Source of the DNA: Epilithonimonas arachidiradicis
GTDB lineage: Bacteria > Bacteroidota > Bacteroidia > Flavobacteriales > Weeksellaceae
Assembly: GCF_003610695.1 (NCBI RefSeq)
Contig: NZ_RAQH01000006.1
Location: forward strand, 158,031 to 222,030
Reading direction: 5' to 3'
Length of the DNA: 64,000 bases
Shown here: positions 24,341 to 33,258 of the stretch, one piece after another
Numbering within the stretch: position 1 is the stretch's first letter
Layout of the letters: every line of letters begins with the position of its first letter
The notes under the pieces: model-generated
What the model was told of the DNA's origin: nothing
The model's input: only the letters and a program-made list of their open reading frames with translations
The model's database searches: none
Position numbers and translations under genes: made by a program

Positions 24341-25897
24341 ATGAAGAAAGAACTGATTATTTCCAATGAGGGAGATGCTTCAAAAATTGCTTTATTGGAA
24401 GACGGTCGCCTTTTTGAACTTCACGAGCAGGAAACAAAAACCGACTTTGTAGTTGGTGATTTGTTCCTCGGAAAGATCAAAAAACTGGCACCCAATCTTA
24501 ATGCCGCTTTCGTAAATATCGGTACGGATAAGGATGCTTTCTTACATTATCAGGATCTTGGTCCACAATTTTTATCGTATCAGAAGTTTCTGAAAAATAC
24601 GATTTCCAAAAAACAACAGACATCAAGTCTTAAAAATTTTGAAACAACTAAAGACATCGATAAACTGGGAACTGTTGATAAAGTTCTGACAGCGGGTGAT
24701 CTTGTTTTGCTGCAAATTACAAAAGAACCGATCTCTACAAAAGGACCGAGAATCTCTACTCAGATTTCTCTTACAGGTCGTTTTTTGGTTCTGATCCCTT
24801 TTGATAACAAAATTTCTGTTTCCAAAAAAGTTGGAGACCCCGAAGAAAAAAACAGATTGAAAACTTTGATAGAAAGTATTCGTCCGGAAGGTTTCGGGGT
24901 GATCATCAGAACCGTTGCAGAAGGGAAAAAAGTGGCCGAGCTTCATAATGATATGAATCAGCTGGTAAAAAAATGGGAATCTACTTTTAAGAATATTCAG
25001 AAAAATAAAGTGCCAAGCAAGGTTCTGAGTGAAGAAGACAAAGCGTCTTCGATCTTAAGAGATAACTTTAACCAGGATTTCGTAAGTATCATTTGTGATG
25101 ACGAAAAGATGGTGGAGGATATGAAATCTTACATCGAAGTGATTGCTCCTGAGCGAAAAAACATCGTTCAGTTCTATGACTCTCACATTCCTCTTTTGGA
25201 ATATTATAATGTAGAAAAACAACTGAAACAGAGTTTTGGTAAACACGTGAATATCCCAGCTTCCAAAGGTGCTTACCTTGTAATTGAACATACAGAAGCG
25301 CTTCACGTAGTGGATGTGAATTCAGGAAATAATATCTCGTCATCTTCTACCAACAAAACCCACGCTTTAACTGTCAACAAAATGGCAGCAACAGAAATTG
25401 CAAGACAACTGCGTTTGCGGGATATGGGCGGAATCATTGTGGTGGATTTCATTGATATGACAGATCCGGAACACAGGAAGGAACTATACGAACACTTCCG
25501 TGAAGAGATGAAGCGTGACAAAGCTAGACATAAGATTTTGCCACCTTCAAAATTCGGTCTCATCCAAATGACAAGACAACGCGTCCGTTCCGAAAAACAT
25601 ATCGAAACATCCGAAGAAAATCCGAATAAGGACGGCGAAATCATCGCTCCAATTGTAATTGTGGAAAGAATGGAAGAATCTATCCGAACAATTATACAAA
25701 AGGAAAAAGGCAAATTGTACCTTCACGTACATCCTTTCCTGGAAGCCTATCTTACGAAAGGGCTGGCAAGTATCCAAAACAAGTGGTTTTTGAAATACAA
25801 AAAATGGGTAACCATCATCCCGAGAGATTCCTTCAAGATGTTGGAATTCCATCTCTATAATTCTAACAAAAAAGAATTAATGAGTTACTCTAATTGA
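24341..25897 (+). CDS. rng: Ribonuclease G/E family endoribonuclease
   Basis: 518 residues from the ATG at 24341 (MKKELIISNEGDASKIALLE), the family start; the longer frame adds hydrophobic residues from intergenic DNA. RNase G/E cleaves single-stranded AU-rich RNA and matures rRNA. An N-terminal S1 domain (FLGKIKKLAPNLNAAFVNIG) leads into the catalytic core with LHVVDVNSGN (metal-binding region), ARQLRLRDMGGIIVVDFIDM and FGLIQMTRQRVR. The long C-terminal scaffold of E. coli RNase E is absent, so it is RNase G-like in size. Ends at a terminator. Confidence 0.94.
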   Translation: MKKELIISNEGDASKIALLEDGRLFELHEQETKTDFVVGDLFLGKIKKLAPNLNAAFVNIGTDKDAFLHYQDLGPQFLSYQKFLKNTISKKQQTSSLKNFETTKDIDKLGTVDKVLTAGDLVLLQITKEPISTKGPRISTQISLTGRFLVLIPFDNKISVSKKVGDPEEKNRLKTLIESIRPEGFGVIIRTVAEGKKVAELHNDMNQLVKKWESTFKNIQKNKVPSKVLSEEDKASSILRDNFNQDFVSIICDDEKMVEDMKSYIEVIAPERKNIVQFYDSHIPLLEYYNVEKQLKQSFGKHVNIPASKGAYLVIEHTEALHVVDVNSGNNISSSSTNKTHALTVNKMAATEIARQLRLRDMGGIIVVDFIDMTDPEHRKELYEHFREEMKRDKARHKILPPSKFGLIQMTRQRVRSEKHIETSEENPNKDGEIIAPIVIVERMEESIRTIIQKEKGKLYLHVHPFLEAYLTKGLASIQNKWFLKYKKWVTIIPRDSFKMLEFHLYNSNKKELMSYSN

Positions 25898-25946
25898 AAG
25901 AATTAACATTGATTTCGGGAAACAAAAATTCCGAATCTATAATTTT

Positions 25947-25985
25947 AAAGTCTGTTTAATTTTATTAGACAGACTTTTATTTTTC
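25947..25985 (+). terminator. Terminator after the RNase G gene
   Basis: AAAGTCTGT and ACAGACTTT form the stem around TTAATTTTATTAG, followed by TATTTTT. Confidence 0.75.
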
Positions 25986-26023
25986 CTCAAATACTTATTA
26001 TAGATATTATCCGTTTAATTTCT

Positions 26024-26031
26024 TAAATTTG
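26024..26031 (+). promoter_or_regulatory. Promoter -7 box directly before the lipoprotein start
   Basis: TAAATTTG ends at 26031 and the ATG is at 26037, only 5 nt apart, so the mRNA is probably leaderless. Confidence 0.55.
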
Positions 26032-26036
26032 GTTTT

Positions 26037-26564
26037 ATGAAAAACATTTACACACTTCTTATATTTTGCCTTTTTACAAGCTGTTATACATATAGATCGG
26101 TTGCTGACCAGAAAGAAATCGAAGAAAAAACAACCGATAGTCCACGGAAAAGACCCCAAAGGCCCGAGATGGCAGCTGTGGCGGCAAGTGATAATTCGGT
26201 AATGCAAAATCAGGCACAGAAAAGTCAATTGCAAAATGCTACAGCAGCCGGGAAAGTAAAATCAGATCCTGTAAGCCCCAAGAAAACAACCAAAATATTA
26301 AGCATAAAAGATAAGCTAGAACCTGCCAAGATCTACAAAATAAAAGTGGCAGATAAACGATATAAGGTCCAAGTGGATCAATGGGAAAGCGATTCTCTGG
26401 TGGTTCACCCGGTGCATAAGCCAGAGAAAAAAATGAAATTTCATAAGAATCAAATCGAAGAAGATGCTATCTTGGAAAAACGTTTCTCTCAGCCTATTTC
26501 CGATATCCTGACTGTTACGGCTTATGCTGGAATTGCGGTTCTGATTGCCGTGCTGGCTTTCTAA
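26037..26564 (+). CDS. Small lipoprotein of unknown function
   Basis: 175 residues. The start MKNIYTLLIFCLFTSC is a lipoprotein signal with Cys16 as the acylated residue. The middle is low-complexity (KTTDSPRKRPQRPEMAAVAA and Q/A-rich), then a small beta domain (YKIKVADKRYKVQVDQWESD, followed by LVVHP) and a C-terminal hydrophobic helix (ISDILTVTAYAGIAVLIAVL). An N-terminal lipid anchor together with a C-terminal membrane helix is unusual. I do not recognise a family. It precedes porX by 163 bp. Confidence 0.72.
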   Translation: MKNIYTLLIFCLFTSCYTYRSVADQKEIEEKTTDSPRKRPQRPEMAAVAASDNSVMQNQAQKSQLQNATAAGKVKSDPVSPKKTTKILSIKDKLEPAKIYKIKVADKRYKVQVDQWESDSLVVHPVHKPEKKMKFHKNQIEEDAILEKRFSQPISDILTVTAYAGIAVLIAVLAF

Positions 26565-26727
26565 CTATATCCCAACAAATTTACATCAATCTGATTCTGG
26601 AAGAAAAATCTTTTGGCAATATTTTATTTGTCATTAACTAATATTTAACGTCAAGATTTAGTTAATTAATCATTATTAAGATATTTTGGTAATAATTTTG
26701 ATATAAGAACTTTAAATTAAAAAATAT

Positions 26728-28272
26728 ATGTCAGGAAAAATTTTATGGATCGATGATGAAGTGGATTTATTAAGACCTCATATTGTCTTTTTGGAGAATA
26801 AAGGTTACAAAGTTACGCCCATAAACAACGTAAATGAGGCTCTTGAAATTATAGAAAAGGAAAAATTCGAGTTAACTCTTCTTGACGAAAATATGCCGGG
26901 AATCTCCGGTTTGGAAGCGATTCCAATGATCAAGGAAAAAGATAATGCGCTTAAGATTGTGATGGTGACAAAGAGCGAAGAAGAGCACATTATGGAGCAG
27001 GCCATTGGTTCTCAGATCGAGGATTATATCTTAAAGCCTGTTAATCCCAATCAAGTGCTTCTGTCTTTGAAAAAGAATTTGCAGAGTGCAAGTCTGGTAG
27101 AACAAAAAACAATTGTTGACTACCAGCAGGAGTTTCGCAATCTGAGTATGGAATTGTCTTATCTCCGCACCTACCAGGATTGGGCAGAATATTATAAGAA
27201 AATCCTGAATTGGGAAATCAAATTTGACAAGGTCTTTGACAATGAGTTTGCCGATCTTCTACAGAACCAGAAAGAAGAAGCAAACATTCAGTTTTCAAAA
27301 TTTATAGAAAATAACTACGAAGATTGGCTGCACAGCAACGAAAAGCCGATGATGAGTCATACGCTTTTCAAAGATAAAGTGAAGCCGGAAGTGGAAAAAG
27401 ATAAAGTACTCTTGTTGATGGTCGATAACCTGAGATACGATCAGTGGAAAGTCATCGAGCCTTTGTTTACAAGATTCTATAACAAGACATCTGAGGATTA
27501 TTATTTCAGTATTTTGCCAACAGCAACGCAGTATGCACGTAACTCATTTTTTGCAGGATTGATGCCATCCGAAATCGAGAAAAGATTCCCGGAATATTGG
27601 TTCAATGACAATGAAGAAGGTAATAAAAATGAACACGAGAGAGACTTTTTGGAAGACCAGATGAAGCGAATCGGTTTGTCAGGAAAATCAATGAAATATC
27701 TCAAGATTCTGAATGCCGACTTCGAAAGAAAAATTTTGGACGACTTCAACCAGCATAAGAACAACGATCTCTTGGTGATTGTCTACAATTTTATCGATAT
27801 TTTGTCCCATGCAAAAACGGATAATAATATTGTCAATCAATTGATTAGAGATGACAAGACTTTCAGATCGTTAACCTACAACTGGTTTGAAAATTCGTCT
27901 TTGATCAAGATTATCAAAACGGCTGCGGAAAATGGCTTCAAGCTGGTCATTACAACAGACCACGGAACGGTTTATGTTAAAAAACCAAGTAAAGTAGTCG
28001 GAGACAGGGAAACATCCACCAATATCAGGTACAAAACAGGACGTAGCCTGACCTACGACGACAAAGATGTTTGGGCGATTGATAATCCCGACAAACTCTT
28101 TCTACCAAAAGGAAATCTCAGTTCAAAATATATCTTTGCAAAGAACAACACATTTTTGGCTTATCCAAAAAATTACAACCATTTTGTAAATTATTATAAA
28201 GATACTTATCAACACGGGGGAATTTCTCTTGAAGAGGTCATCATCCCGATAAGCATATTAGAGCCCAAATAG
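26728..28272 (+). CDS. porX: PorX-type response regulator with PglZ domain
   Basis: 514 residues. Residues 1-120 are a receiver domain (ILWIDDEVDLLRPHI, phospho-acceptor Asp53 in LLDENMPGISGLE, Lys in DYILKPVNPNQ). After a helical linker, residues about 215-510 form a PglZ/alkaline-phosphatase-like domain (VLLLMVDNLRYDQWKVIE, TQYARNSFFAGLMP, LVITTDHGTVYVKKPSKVVG), which keeps the metal-binding Asp/His motifs. This receiver-PglZ architecture is PorX, which with the kinase PorY regulates type IX secretion genes; phosphodiesterase activity on oligonucleotides has been reported for the family. T9SS cargo proteins occur in this window (18778 and 58180). Transcribed alone, with a terminator just after. 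Confidence 0.93.
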   Translation: MSGKILWIDDEVDLLRPHIVFLENKGYKVTPINNVNEALEIIEKEKFELTLLDENMPGISGLEAIPMIKEKDNALKIVMVTKSEEEHIMEQAIGSQIEDYILKPVNPNQVLLSLKKNLQSASLVEQKTIVDYQQEFRNLSMELSYLRTYQDWAEYYKKILNWEIKFDKVFDNEFADLLQNQKEEANIQFSKFIENNYEDWLHSNEKPMMSHTLFKDKVKPEVEKDKVLLLMVDNLRYDQWKVIEPLFTRFYNKTSEDYYFSILPTATQYARNSFFAGLMPSEIEKRFPEYWFNDNEEGNKNEHERDFLEDQMKRIGLSGKSMKYLKILNADFERKILDDFNQHKNNDLLVIVYNFIDILSHAKTDNNIVNQLIRDDKTFRSLTYNWFENSSLIKIIKTAAENGFKLVITTDHGTVYVKKPSKVVGDRETSTNIRYKTGRSLTYDDKDVWAIDNPDKLFLPKGNLSSKYIFAKNNTFLAYPKNYNHFVNYYKDTYQHGGISLEEVIIPISILEPK

Positions 28273-28305
28273 TTTTTTTCATAGTTTATTTGATTTGGGT
28301 TTATT

Positions 28306-28341
28306 GGGGCGGAAAAATTGATACTTTTTCCGCCTTTTTTA
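28306..28341 (+). terminator. Terminator after porX
   Basis: GGGCGGAAAAA and TTTTTCCGCC pair perfectly around TTGATAC, followed by TTTTTTATTTTT. Confidence 0.85.
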
Positions 28342-28377
28342 TTTTTAGGAGCAACAGGATTAGTCGTTCTTTCACCA

Positions 28378-28487
28378 TCCACACCCGCTATCCACTATAT
28401 CTTTTTCTTTTTCCAACGCTCAGGCTGCGCCTGTCCAAAGCTAAAAAGAAAAAGGATGCCGTTCCTATCGGGGCTAGAATCACGCAA
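28378..28487 (+). repeat. Dispersed intergenic repeat, family 1, copy 2
   Basis: Left end CACACCCGCTATCCACTATA, right end CCGTTCCTATCGGGGCTAGA. The middle forms a stem from CTTTTTCTTTTT and AAAAAGAAAAAG around CAACGCTCAGGCTGCGCCTG. The ends match the other family members (CCCGCT / CCGTT...GGGGC). Reading frames across it are not conserved coding sequence. Confidence 0.75.
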
Positions 28488-28544
28488 TCACCATTTTCGA
28501 ATGGAATTGGTCTGAATTAATTTACGATTTAAAATAAATAGCTT

Positions 28545-29048
28545 ATGAAAAATATTGATGTCATACTACAAGAGCACAACCTGGATAGATCTCAAATTGA
28601 AGAATTGCTGAGGCAGAACAGAAAAATAGAAGCCATAAAGGTGGTGCGTGATGCAACCAATTACACCTTGAAAAGTTCAAAAAACCTTGTGGAATCTATT
28701 GAAGGAAATCAGACTCATTTTATAGAAGATGATGCCTTCAAGAATAGTAAGGTTTCCGTCAAGATGCTCAACAAAAATGGAAAAGTTATCATAAGACTAA
28801 AACTGAATAACCAGCCGGAAAAGATAGTGTTTCCATCAGATCCGGATTGGGCAGAAGTCAAAAAAGCAATGGGAAATAATCCTCAGCTTCTCGCTTACGA
28901 AAAAGCCTATTTGGAAAATCCCAACGACTTTCAATATCAAAAAAATACACTTTTCATAGAGGAAGACAACTCAGGCAAATGGAAATTTGTACTTTTGGCT
29001 TCTGTTATAACAATCGTTATTATTTATTTCATTTATTCAAAATCATAA
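28545..29048 (+). CDS. Tail-anchored protein with an L7/L12 C-terminal-like domain
   Basis: 167 residues. Residues 27-52 (KIEAIKVVRDATNYTLKSSK, then NLVESI) closely resemble the C-terminal domain of ribosomal protein bL12 (in E. coli [20 protein letters not shown], then DLVESA), including the Lys and Arg positions bL12 uses to recruit translation factors. The middle (60-140) is a small unrecognised domain. A single hydrophobic helix at the end (FVLLASVITIVIIYFIYS, about 147-164) would anchor it in the membrane with the L12-like part in the cytoplasm. No signal peptide. The exonuclease III gene starts 5 bp after its stop. Function unknown. Confidence 0.8.
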   Translation: MKNIDVILQEHNLDRSQIEELLRQNRKIEAIKVVRDATNYTLKSSKNLVESIEGNQTHFIEDDAFKNSKVSVKMLNKNGKVIIRLKLNNQPEKIVFPSDPDWAEVKKAMGNNPQLLAYEKAYLENPNDFQYQKNTLFIEEDNSGKWKFVLLASVITIVIIYFIYSKS

Positions 29049-29053
29049 AAAGA

Positions 29054-29818
29054 ATGAGAATCATTTCCTATAACGTCAACGGCATCCGTGCGGCATTTAC
29101 AAAAGACTTTCTGGGTTGGCTCAATGTTGCAAGCCCAGATGTGATTTGCATCCAGGAAAGTAAGGCAGGAAATGACCAGATTGATATAGAGAGTTTTGAA
29201 AAGCTGGGTTATCACAGCTATTGGCACTCGGCGTTGAGAAAAGGTTATAGCGGCGTAGGAATTGCGTCCAAAGTTAAACCGAATCACATAGAATACGGCT
29301 GCGGCATAGAAAGTTATGACAACGAAGGGCGAATCATGCGGGCAGATTTTGACGGATTTTCCGTGATTTCTGTTTATGTCCCGTCCGCATCTAATATAGA
29401 AAGGTTGGACTTTAAAATGCAATTCTGTTTTGATTTCTTAGACTATATCAAAGAACTCAGAAAAACCATCCCAAACTTAATCATCAGCGGAGATTTCAAT
29501 ATTTGTCATCAGGCGATTGATATCCATAATCCAATTGGTTTGGCCAATACATCGGGCTTTTTGCCAATGGAACGGGAATGGATGACCAATTTTATGAAAG
29601 AAAACAGGTTGACGGATAGTTTCAGATATTTTAATGATCAGCCGGACCAATATTCCTGGTGGAGCTACAGAGCAGGTTCAAGAGCAAGGAACAAAGGTTG
29701 GCGTTTGGATTACAATTTCGTCTCAGAACCTTTGAAAGAAAAAATGACCAGAGCCGTGATTCTTCCGGAAGTCAAACATTCTGATCATTGCCCAGTTTTA
29801 GTCGAATTCGAATTATAA
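29054..29818 (+). CDS. xth: Exodeoxyribonuclease III
   Basis: 254 residues from the ATG at 29054 (MRIISYNVNGIRAAF), the canonical start; the longer open frame overlaps the previous gene. ExoIII is an AP endonuclease and 3'-5' exonuclease in base excision repair. The motifs of the endonuclease/exonuclease/phosphatase fold are all present: YNVNGIRA, ICIQESKA (metal-binding Glu), VYVPSASN, LIISGDFNICHQAID (Asp and Asn), RLDYNFVS and HSDHCPVLVEF (catalytic His). It starts 5 bp after the L12-like gene and is 40 bp before the channel gene; probable operon of three. Confidence 0.95.
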   Translation: MRIISYNVNGIRAAFTKDFLGWLNVASPDVICIQESKAGNDQIDIESFEKLGYHSYWHSALRKGYSGVGIASKVKPNHIEYGCGIESYDNEGRIMRADFDGFSVISVYVPSASNIERLDFKMQFCFDFLDYIKELRKTIPNLIISGDFNICHQAIDIHNPIGLANTSGFLPMEREWMTNFMKENRLTDSFRYFNDQPDQYSWWSYRAGSRARNKGWRLDYNFVSEPLKEKMTRAVILPEVKHSDHCPVLVEFEL

Positions 29819-29858
29819 CTATCAAACTCAATAACACTCAAACCCTCAAACTCACCCT

Positions 29859-30491
29859 GTGCACGAGCAAATCAATCTTATTATAGAAATCCTGGGAACC
29901 ATCTCCTTTGCGATGTCGGGCAGTTTTGCCGCGATGCAAAAACGTCTGGATCCATTTGGTGTTTTGATTATTGCATTTGTAACTTCGGTTGGTGGCGGAA
30001 CCATACGAGATTTGTTGTTGGACGTACCGGTTTTTTGGATGGTAGATCTGCTGACTTTTGTGCTTATACTTTCCACTTGTATTTTGTCGATGATTTTCAA
30101 ATCGATTGAAAAGAATTTTAAAGTAACACTTTTCATTTTCGATAGTTTCGGGTTGGGATTGTTCACGATTATTGGGATACAAAAAGGCTTGACTTTGGGT
30201 TTTCATCCTTTGATTTGTTTGACATTGGGAACCATTACGGGATGTTTTGGTGGAATTATCCGTGATATTTTGCTGAACAGAATCCCGCTGATTTTCCGAA
30301 AAGAAATCTATGCGACAGCTTGTATCGTCGGTGGAGGAATATTTTTACTGTTGGCTAAGTTTACGGTTCTGTCGTATACTTTTGTTCAGATTTTTACGAT
30401 TCTATTGATTGTGACAATTAGAACTTTGGCGGTAAAATACCACTGGAGAATTCCGAAATTCTATGGCTACGAAAGTAACGAGGAAATGTAA
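29859..30491 (+). CDS. Trimeric intracellular cation (TRIC) channel family protein
   Basis: 210 residues from a GTG start, with about seven hydrophobic helices. Two internal repeats carry the family hallmark: VTSVGGGTIRDLLLDVPVFW near residues 45-65 and GTITGCFGGIIRDILLNRIP near 125-145, each with glycines followed by IRD. Bacterial members (formerly UPF0126, YicG-like) form homotrimers with one pore per subunit conducting K+ and Na+. It is likely in the inner membrane. The same transcript probably contains the exonuclease III gene. Confidence 0.9.
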   Translation: MHEQINLIIEILGTISFAMSGSFAAMQKRLDPFGVLIIAFVTSVGGGTIRDLLLDVPVFWMVDLLTFVLILSTCILSMIFKSIEKNFKVTLFIFDSFGLGLFTIIGIQKGLTLGFHPLICLTLGTITGCFGGIIRDILLNRIPLIFRKEIYATACIVGGGIFLLLAKFTVLSYTFVQIFTILLIVTIRTLAVKYHWRIPKFYGYESNEEM

Positions 30492-30494
30492 CAG

Positions 30495-30648
30495 CGAATC
30501 CGTAACCCTGATTGACTCTTTCTTTTTTAATTATTTTAAAGGAATCGTCGAAACTTCGTTTTGAAGCGGTTACCCCACAGTTATAGCTTGGAACGAAGTG
30601 GAGCGCCAGAACGAGGAGTATGAGCGGAAAGCAGGTTCCCGGCTCCTA
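30495..30648 (-). repeat. Dispersed intergenic repeat, family 1, copy 3
   Basis: Read on the minus strand it begins AGGAGCCGGGAACCTGCTTT, continues CCGCTCATACTCCTCG, CTGGCGCTCCACTTCGTTCC, TGTGGGGTAACCGCTTC and ends near ATCAGGGTTACGG. It shares long strings with the copy at 57650-57752. Confidence 0.8.
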
Positions 30649-30649
30649 A

Positions 30650-30684
30650 AAATAAAAAGGACTGAAATAGTTTCAATCCTTTTA
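30650..30684 (-). terminator. Terminator after the TPR-like membrane protein gene
   Basis: On the minus strand AAAGGATTGAAA and TTTCAGTCCTTT (one mismatch) with a short loop are followed by TTATTTTT. Confidence 0.7.
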
Positions 30685-30691
30685 AATTATT

Positions 30692-31258
30692 CTAGAAAAA
30701 TTTCCCCCGGTTTCTCATATGCGGGTTGTGCATATGTTTTTGCATCGTAGGCATTTTCATCTGTTCTTTCATCATCTTGATTTGATCGGTCATCATTCCT
30801 GCAGAATCCAGTTGTTTCGCTTCATCCAAAAGTTTCTGTGCTTCTGCTTTTCTTCCTTTGGAAAGTGCCGATGCGGCCAAATTCAGCTTTGCCATTGCTC
30901 TGTCGTGCTTCATATTCAAACCATAATCCAAAGCTTTTTTCATCAATCCTTCTGTTTTTTGAGGATTGTCCTGAGCTGTCGTCAGGGCTTGAAGATAATG
31001 GAAATAACCATACTGACTCTTGTGAAGTTGAGATTGATAATTGGTGATATTGGCTAAAAACTTTGACGCTTTTTCCATATTCTGTTTTCTCAATTGCCAA
31101 AATGCTAAAAGAATGTTTTCGTTTTTGAAGAAAAGCGCGATTGGAATTGCAGAAAGTACAACCACAACAATGCCCCAACCGATGTTACGATTGAACATCA
31201 GATAAACGCCTAATGCGATAATGATTGCAGCGACTACAAATTTTATGTATTTGTTCAT
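30692..31258 (-). CDS. Membrane-anchored protein with TPR-like helices
   Basis: 188 residues. Two N-terminal membrane helices (YIKFVVAAIIIALGVYLMF, GWGIVVVVLSAIPIALFF) are followed by helical repeats of TPR type (YGYFHYLQALTTAQDNPQKT, then AMAKLNLAASALSKGRKAEA, then QKLLDEAKQLD) in the cytoplasm. The C-terminus is rich in Met, His and Lys (KMPTMQKHMHNPHMRNRGK), which could bind metal but may be incidental. I do not recognise a named family. It has its own promoter box and terminator. Confidence 0.75.
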   Translation of the reverse strand: MNKYIKFVVAAIIIALGVYLMFNRNIGWGIVVVVLSAIPIALFFKNENILLAFWQLRKQNMEKASKFLANITNYQSQLHKSQYGYFHYLQALTTAQDNPQKTEGLMKKALDYGLNMKHDRAMAKLNLAASALSKGRKAEAQKLLDEAKQLDSAGMMTDQIKMMKEQMKMPTMQKHMHNPHMRNRGKFF

Positions 31259-31275
31259 TTTTAAATTTTAGGTTG

Positions 31276-31283
31276 CAAAGATA
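31276..31283 (-). promoter_or_regulatory. Promoter -7 box for the TPR-like membrane protein
   Basis: TATCTTTG on the minus strand, followed by CA, 18 bp upstream of the ATG at 31258. Confidence 0.55.
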
Positions 31284-31317
31284 AGAATTACGGATAAGAA
31301 TTCCGATAGTTGTGGTG

Positions 31318-33120
31318 TCATGAATTTTCCGATGCGTTAAAAAACTCCCAGACAATTTTTGCCTTAGCTTTTCCCAATATTTCTTCCAAAGTGACGATAT
31401 CCGCTTCTTTCACTCTTTTCACAGATTTTAGTTTGGATAAAAGCAGTTCAATGGTTTTTCCACCAACACCTGGGATCTCCTCGAGTTCAGATTTTATGGT
31501 TGAATTTTTTCGTCTCGTTCTGTGATGTTTGACCCCAAAACGGTGCGCTTCGTCTCTCACACGTTGAAGAATTTTCAGTGTTTCCGCTTTTTTATCAATA
31601 TACAATGGAATCGAATCTTCGGGGAAATAGATTTCTTCCAATCTTTTCGCAATGCCGATTATTGTGATTTTTCCATAAAGTCCAAGCAGTTTTAGACTTT
31701 TGACAGCAGATGATAATTGACCTTTTCCACCGTCGATCAGAATAAGCTGAGGTAAAGGTTCGCCTTCATCAATTAATCTTCTGTAACGTCTGTAGATGAC
31801 TTCTTCCATTGTGGCAAAGTCGTTTGGACCTTCCACAGTTCTTGGATGAAAAATCCTGTAATCCGCTTTACTCGGTTTCCCGTCCTTGAAAACAACACAA
31901 GCCGAGACCGGATTGGTTCCCTGGATATTCGAGTTGTCAAAACCTTCGATATGTCTTGGTTCCACGGGCATTCTCAGGATTCTTTGCATCTCGGACATAA
32001 TCCGGTTGGTATGTCGTTCGGGATCTACAATCTGAACTTGTTTCAATTTCTCAAGACGGTATTCTTTCGCATTTTTCTCAGAAAGTTCCACGATGCGTTT
32101 TTTATCGCCAACTTTTGGAACAATCAGTTTAACGTTCGGAATTTCGATACCCAAATGAAAAGGAACCAGGATCTCTTTGGATGTAGAATCAAATTTTTGT
32201 CTGATTTCTACCAAAGCTTCTTCCAGAATATCTTCATCCGTTTCTTCCAGAACTTTCTTGATTTCCGTCGTAAAACTCTGAACAATAGAACCATTCCGGA
32301 TTTTGAAATAATTGACGTAAGCTGCCGTTTCATCACTCGTCATCCCAAATACATCGACATCATCGATACTTGGATTCACCACTGTGTGTTTCGCCTGGTA
32401 ATCGTCCAGAGACTCGATGTTTTGTTTCAGCATCTGTGCCTTCTCGAATTCCAGGTTCGATGCAAAACGGTACATTCTTTCCTCCAGATATTTTTTTGCA
32501 AAACGGAAATCTCCTTTGATAATTCCACGGATGGCTTCTACTTTTTCATCATAATCTTCCTTGGATTCCAAAGCCTCGCACGGACCATTGCAATTTTTGA
32601 TATGATATTCCAGACAAACGCGGTATTTGCCTTCCGCAATTTTTTCGGGAGCGAGATTCAGGTTACAGGTTCGGATTTTGTAAAGACTTTTAATCGTATC
32701 CAAAAGAATTCTCGCAGGTCTTACTTTCGCATACGGTCCGTAATATTCGGAGCCGTCTTTGATTTTGGTTCTTGTCAAAAAAATCCGTGGAAAATCCTCA
32801 TTTTTGATGCAAATCCAGGGATAAGATTTGTCATCCTTCAGCATCACGTTATAGAAAGGCTGATGCGCTTTGATGAGATTGTTTTCAAGCAAAAGTGCAT
32901 CGTACTCGCTGTTCACCACAGTGGTTTCCAGCCTGTGAATCTTAGAAACCATGATTCTTGTCCGGTAGCCATTCTGATTTTTATTGAAGTAAGAAAGCAC
33001 TCTTTTTTTGAGGTGTTTGGCTTTTCCGACATACAAAAGCTGGTCGTTCTTATCATAATACCGATAAACGCCGGGTTCCGAAGGAAGAGTTTTGAGCTGA
33101 AGTTCTAGATTGGGATTCAC
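31318..33120 (-). CDS. uvrC: Excinuclease ABC subunit C
   Basis: 600 residues from a GTG start. UvrC makes both incisions in nucleotide excision repair. The N-terminal GIY-YIG nuclease (PGVYRYYDKNDQLLYVGKAK), the Cys-rich link (CLEYHIKNCNGPCE), the UVR domain that contacts UvrB (AKKYLEERMYRFASNLEFEK), the RNase H-like C-terminal nuclease (PRHIEGFDNSNIQGTNPVSA, LILIDGGKGQLSSAV, RDEAHRFGVKHHR) and a terminal helix-hairpin-helix (LEEIPGVGGKTIELLLSKLK) are all present. The promoter box ends 4 nt before the GTG, implying a leaderless mRNA starting with GTG. Confidence 0.97.
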   Translation of the reverse strand: MNPNLELQLKTLPSEPGVYRYYDKNDQLLYVGKAKHLKKRVLSYFNKNQNGYRTRIMVSKIHRLETTVVNSEYDALLLENNLIKAHQPFYNVMLKDDKSYPWICIKNEDFPRIFLTRTKIKDGSEYYGPYAKVRPARILLDTIKSLYKIRTCNLNLAPEKIAEGKYRVCLEYHIKNCNGPCEALESKEDYDEKVEAIRGIIKGDFRFAKKYLEERMYRFASNLEFEKAQMLKQNIESLDDYQAKHTVVNPSIDDVDVFGMTSDETAAYVNYFKIRNGSIVQSFTTEIKKVLEETDEDILEEALVEIRQKFDSTSKEILVPFHLGIEIPNVKLIVPKVGDKKRIVELSEKNAKEYRLEKLKQVQIVDPERHTNRIMSEMQRILRMPVEPRHIEGFDNSNIQGTNPVSACVVFKDGKPSKADYRIFHPRTVEGPNDFATMEEVIYRRYRRLIDEGEPLPQLILIDGGKGQLSSAVKSLKLLGLYGKITIIGIAKRLEEIYFPEDSIPLYIDKKAETLKILQRVRDEAHRFGVKHHRTRRKNSTIKSELEEIPGVGGKTIELLLSKLKSVKRVKEADIVTLEEILGKAKAKIVWEFFNASENS

Positions 33121-33124
33121 ATTA

Positions 33125-33132
33125 CAAATTTA
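33125..33132 (-). promoter_or_regulatory. Promoter -7 box directly before the uvrC start
   Basis: TAAATTTG on the minus strand, then TAAT, then the GTG start codon. Confidence 0.6.
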
Positions 33133-33258
33133 ATGAAATCGAATATTTAAATCGAATAAACTCATTAAAATTGTAACGCTTGATATTGTATGACCTTTAA
33201 ATTTAATCTAATATAGTTCTTGATTATTTGTATATTGCTTTGACGAAACGAAATTATT

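Noticed and set aside
28290..28520. Two overlapping open frames of 65-76 codons after porX
   Set aside because: They cover the porX terminator and a dispersed repeat; the composition is not protein-like and other repeat copies do not keep the frame.
31846..33108. A 420-codon open frame on the plus strand
   Set aside because: It is the antisense of uvrC, which has all its domains and motifs; the plus-strand translation is rich in Phe, Ile and Arg without any motif.
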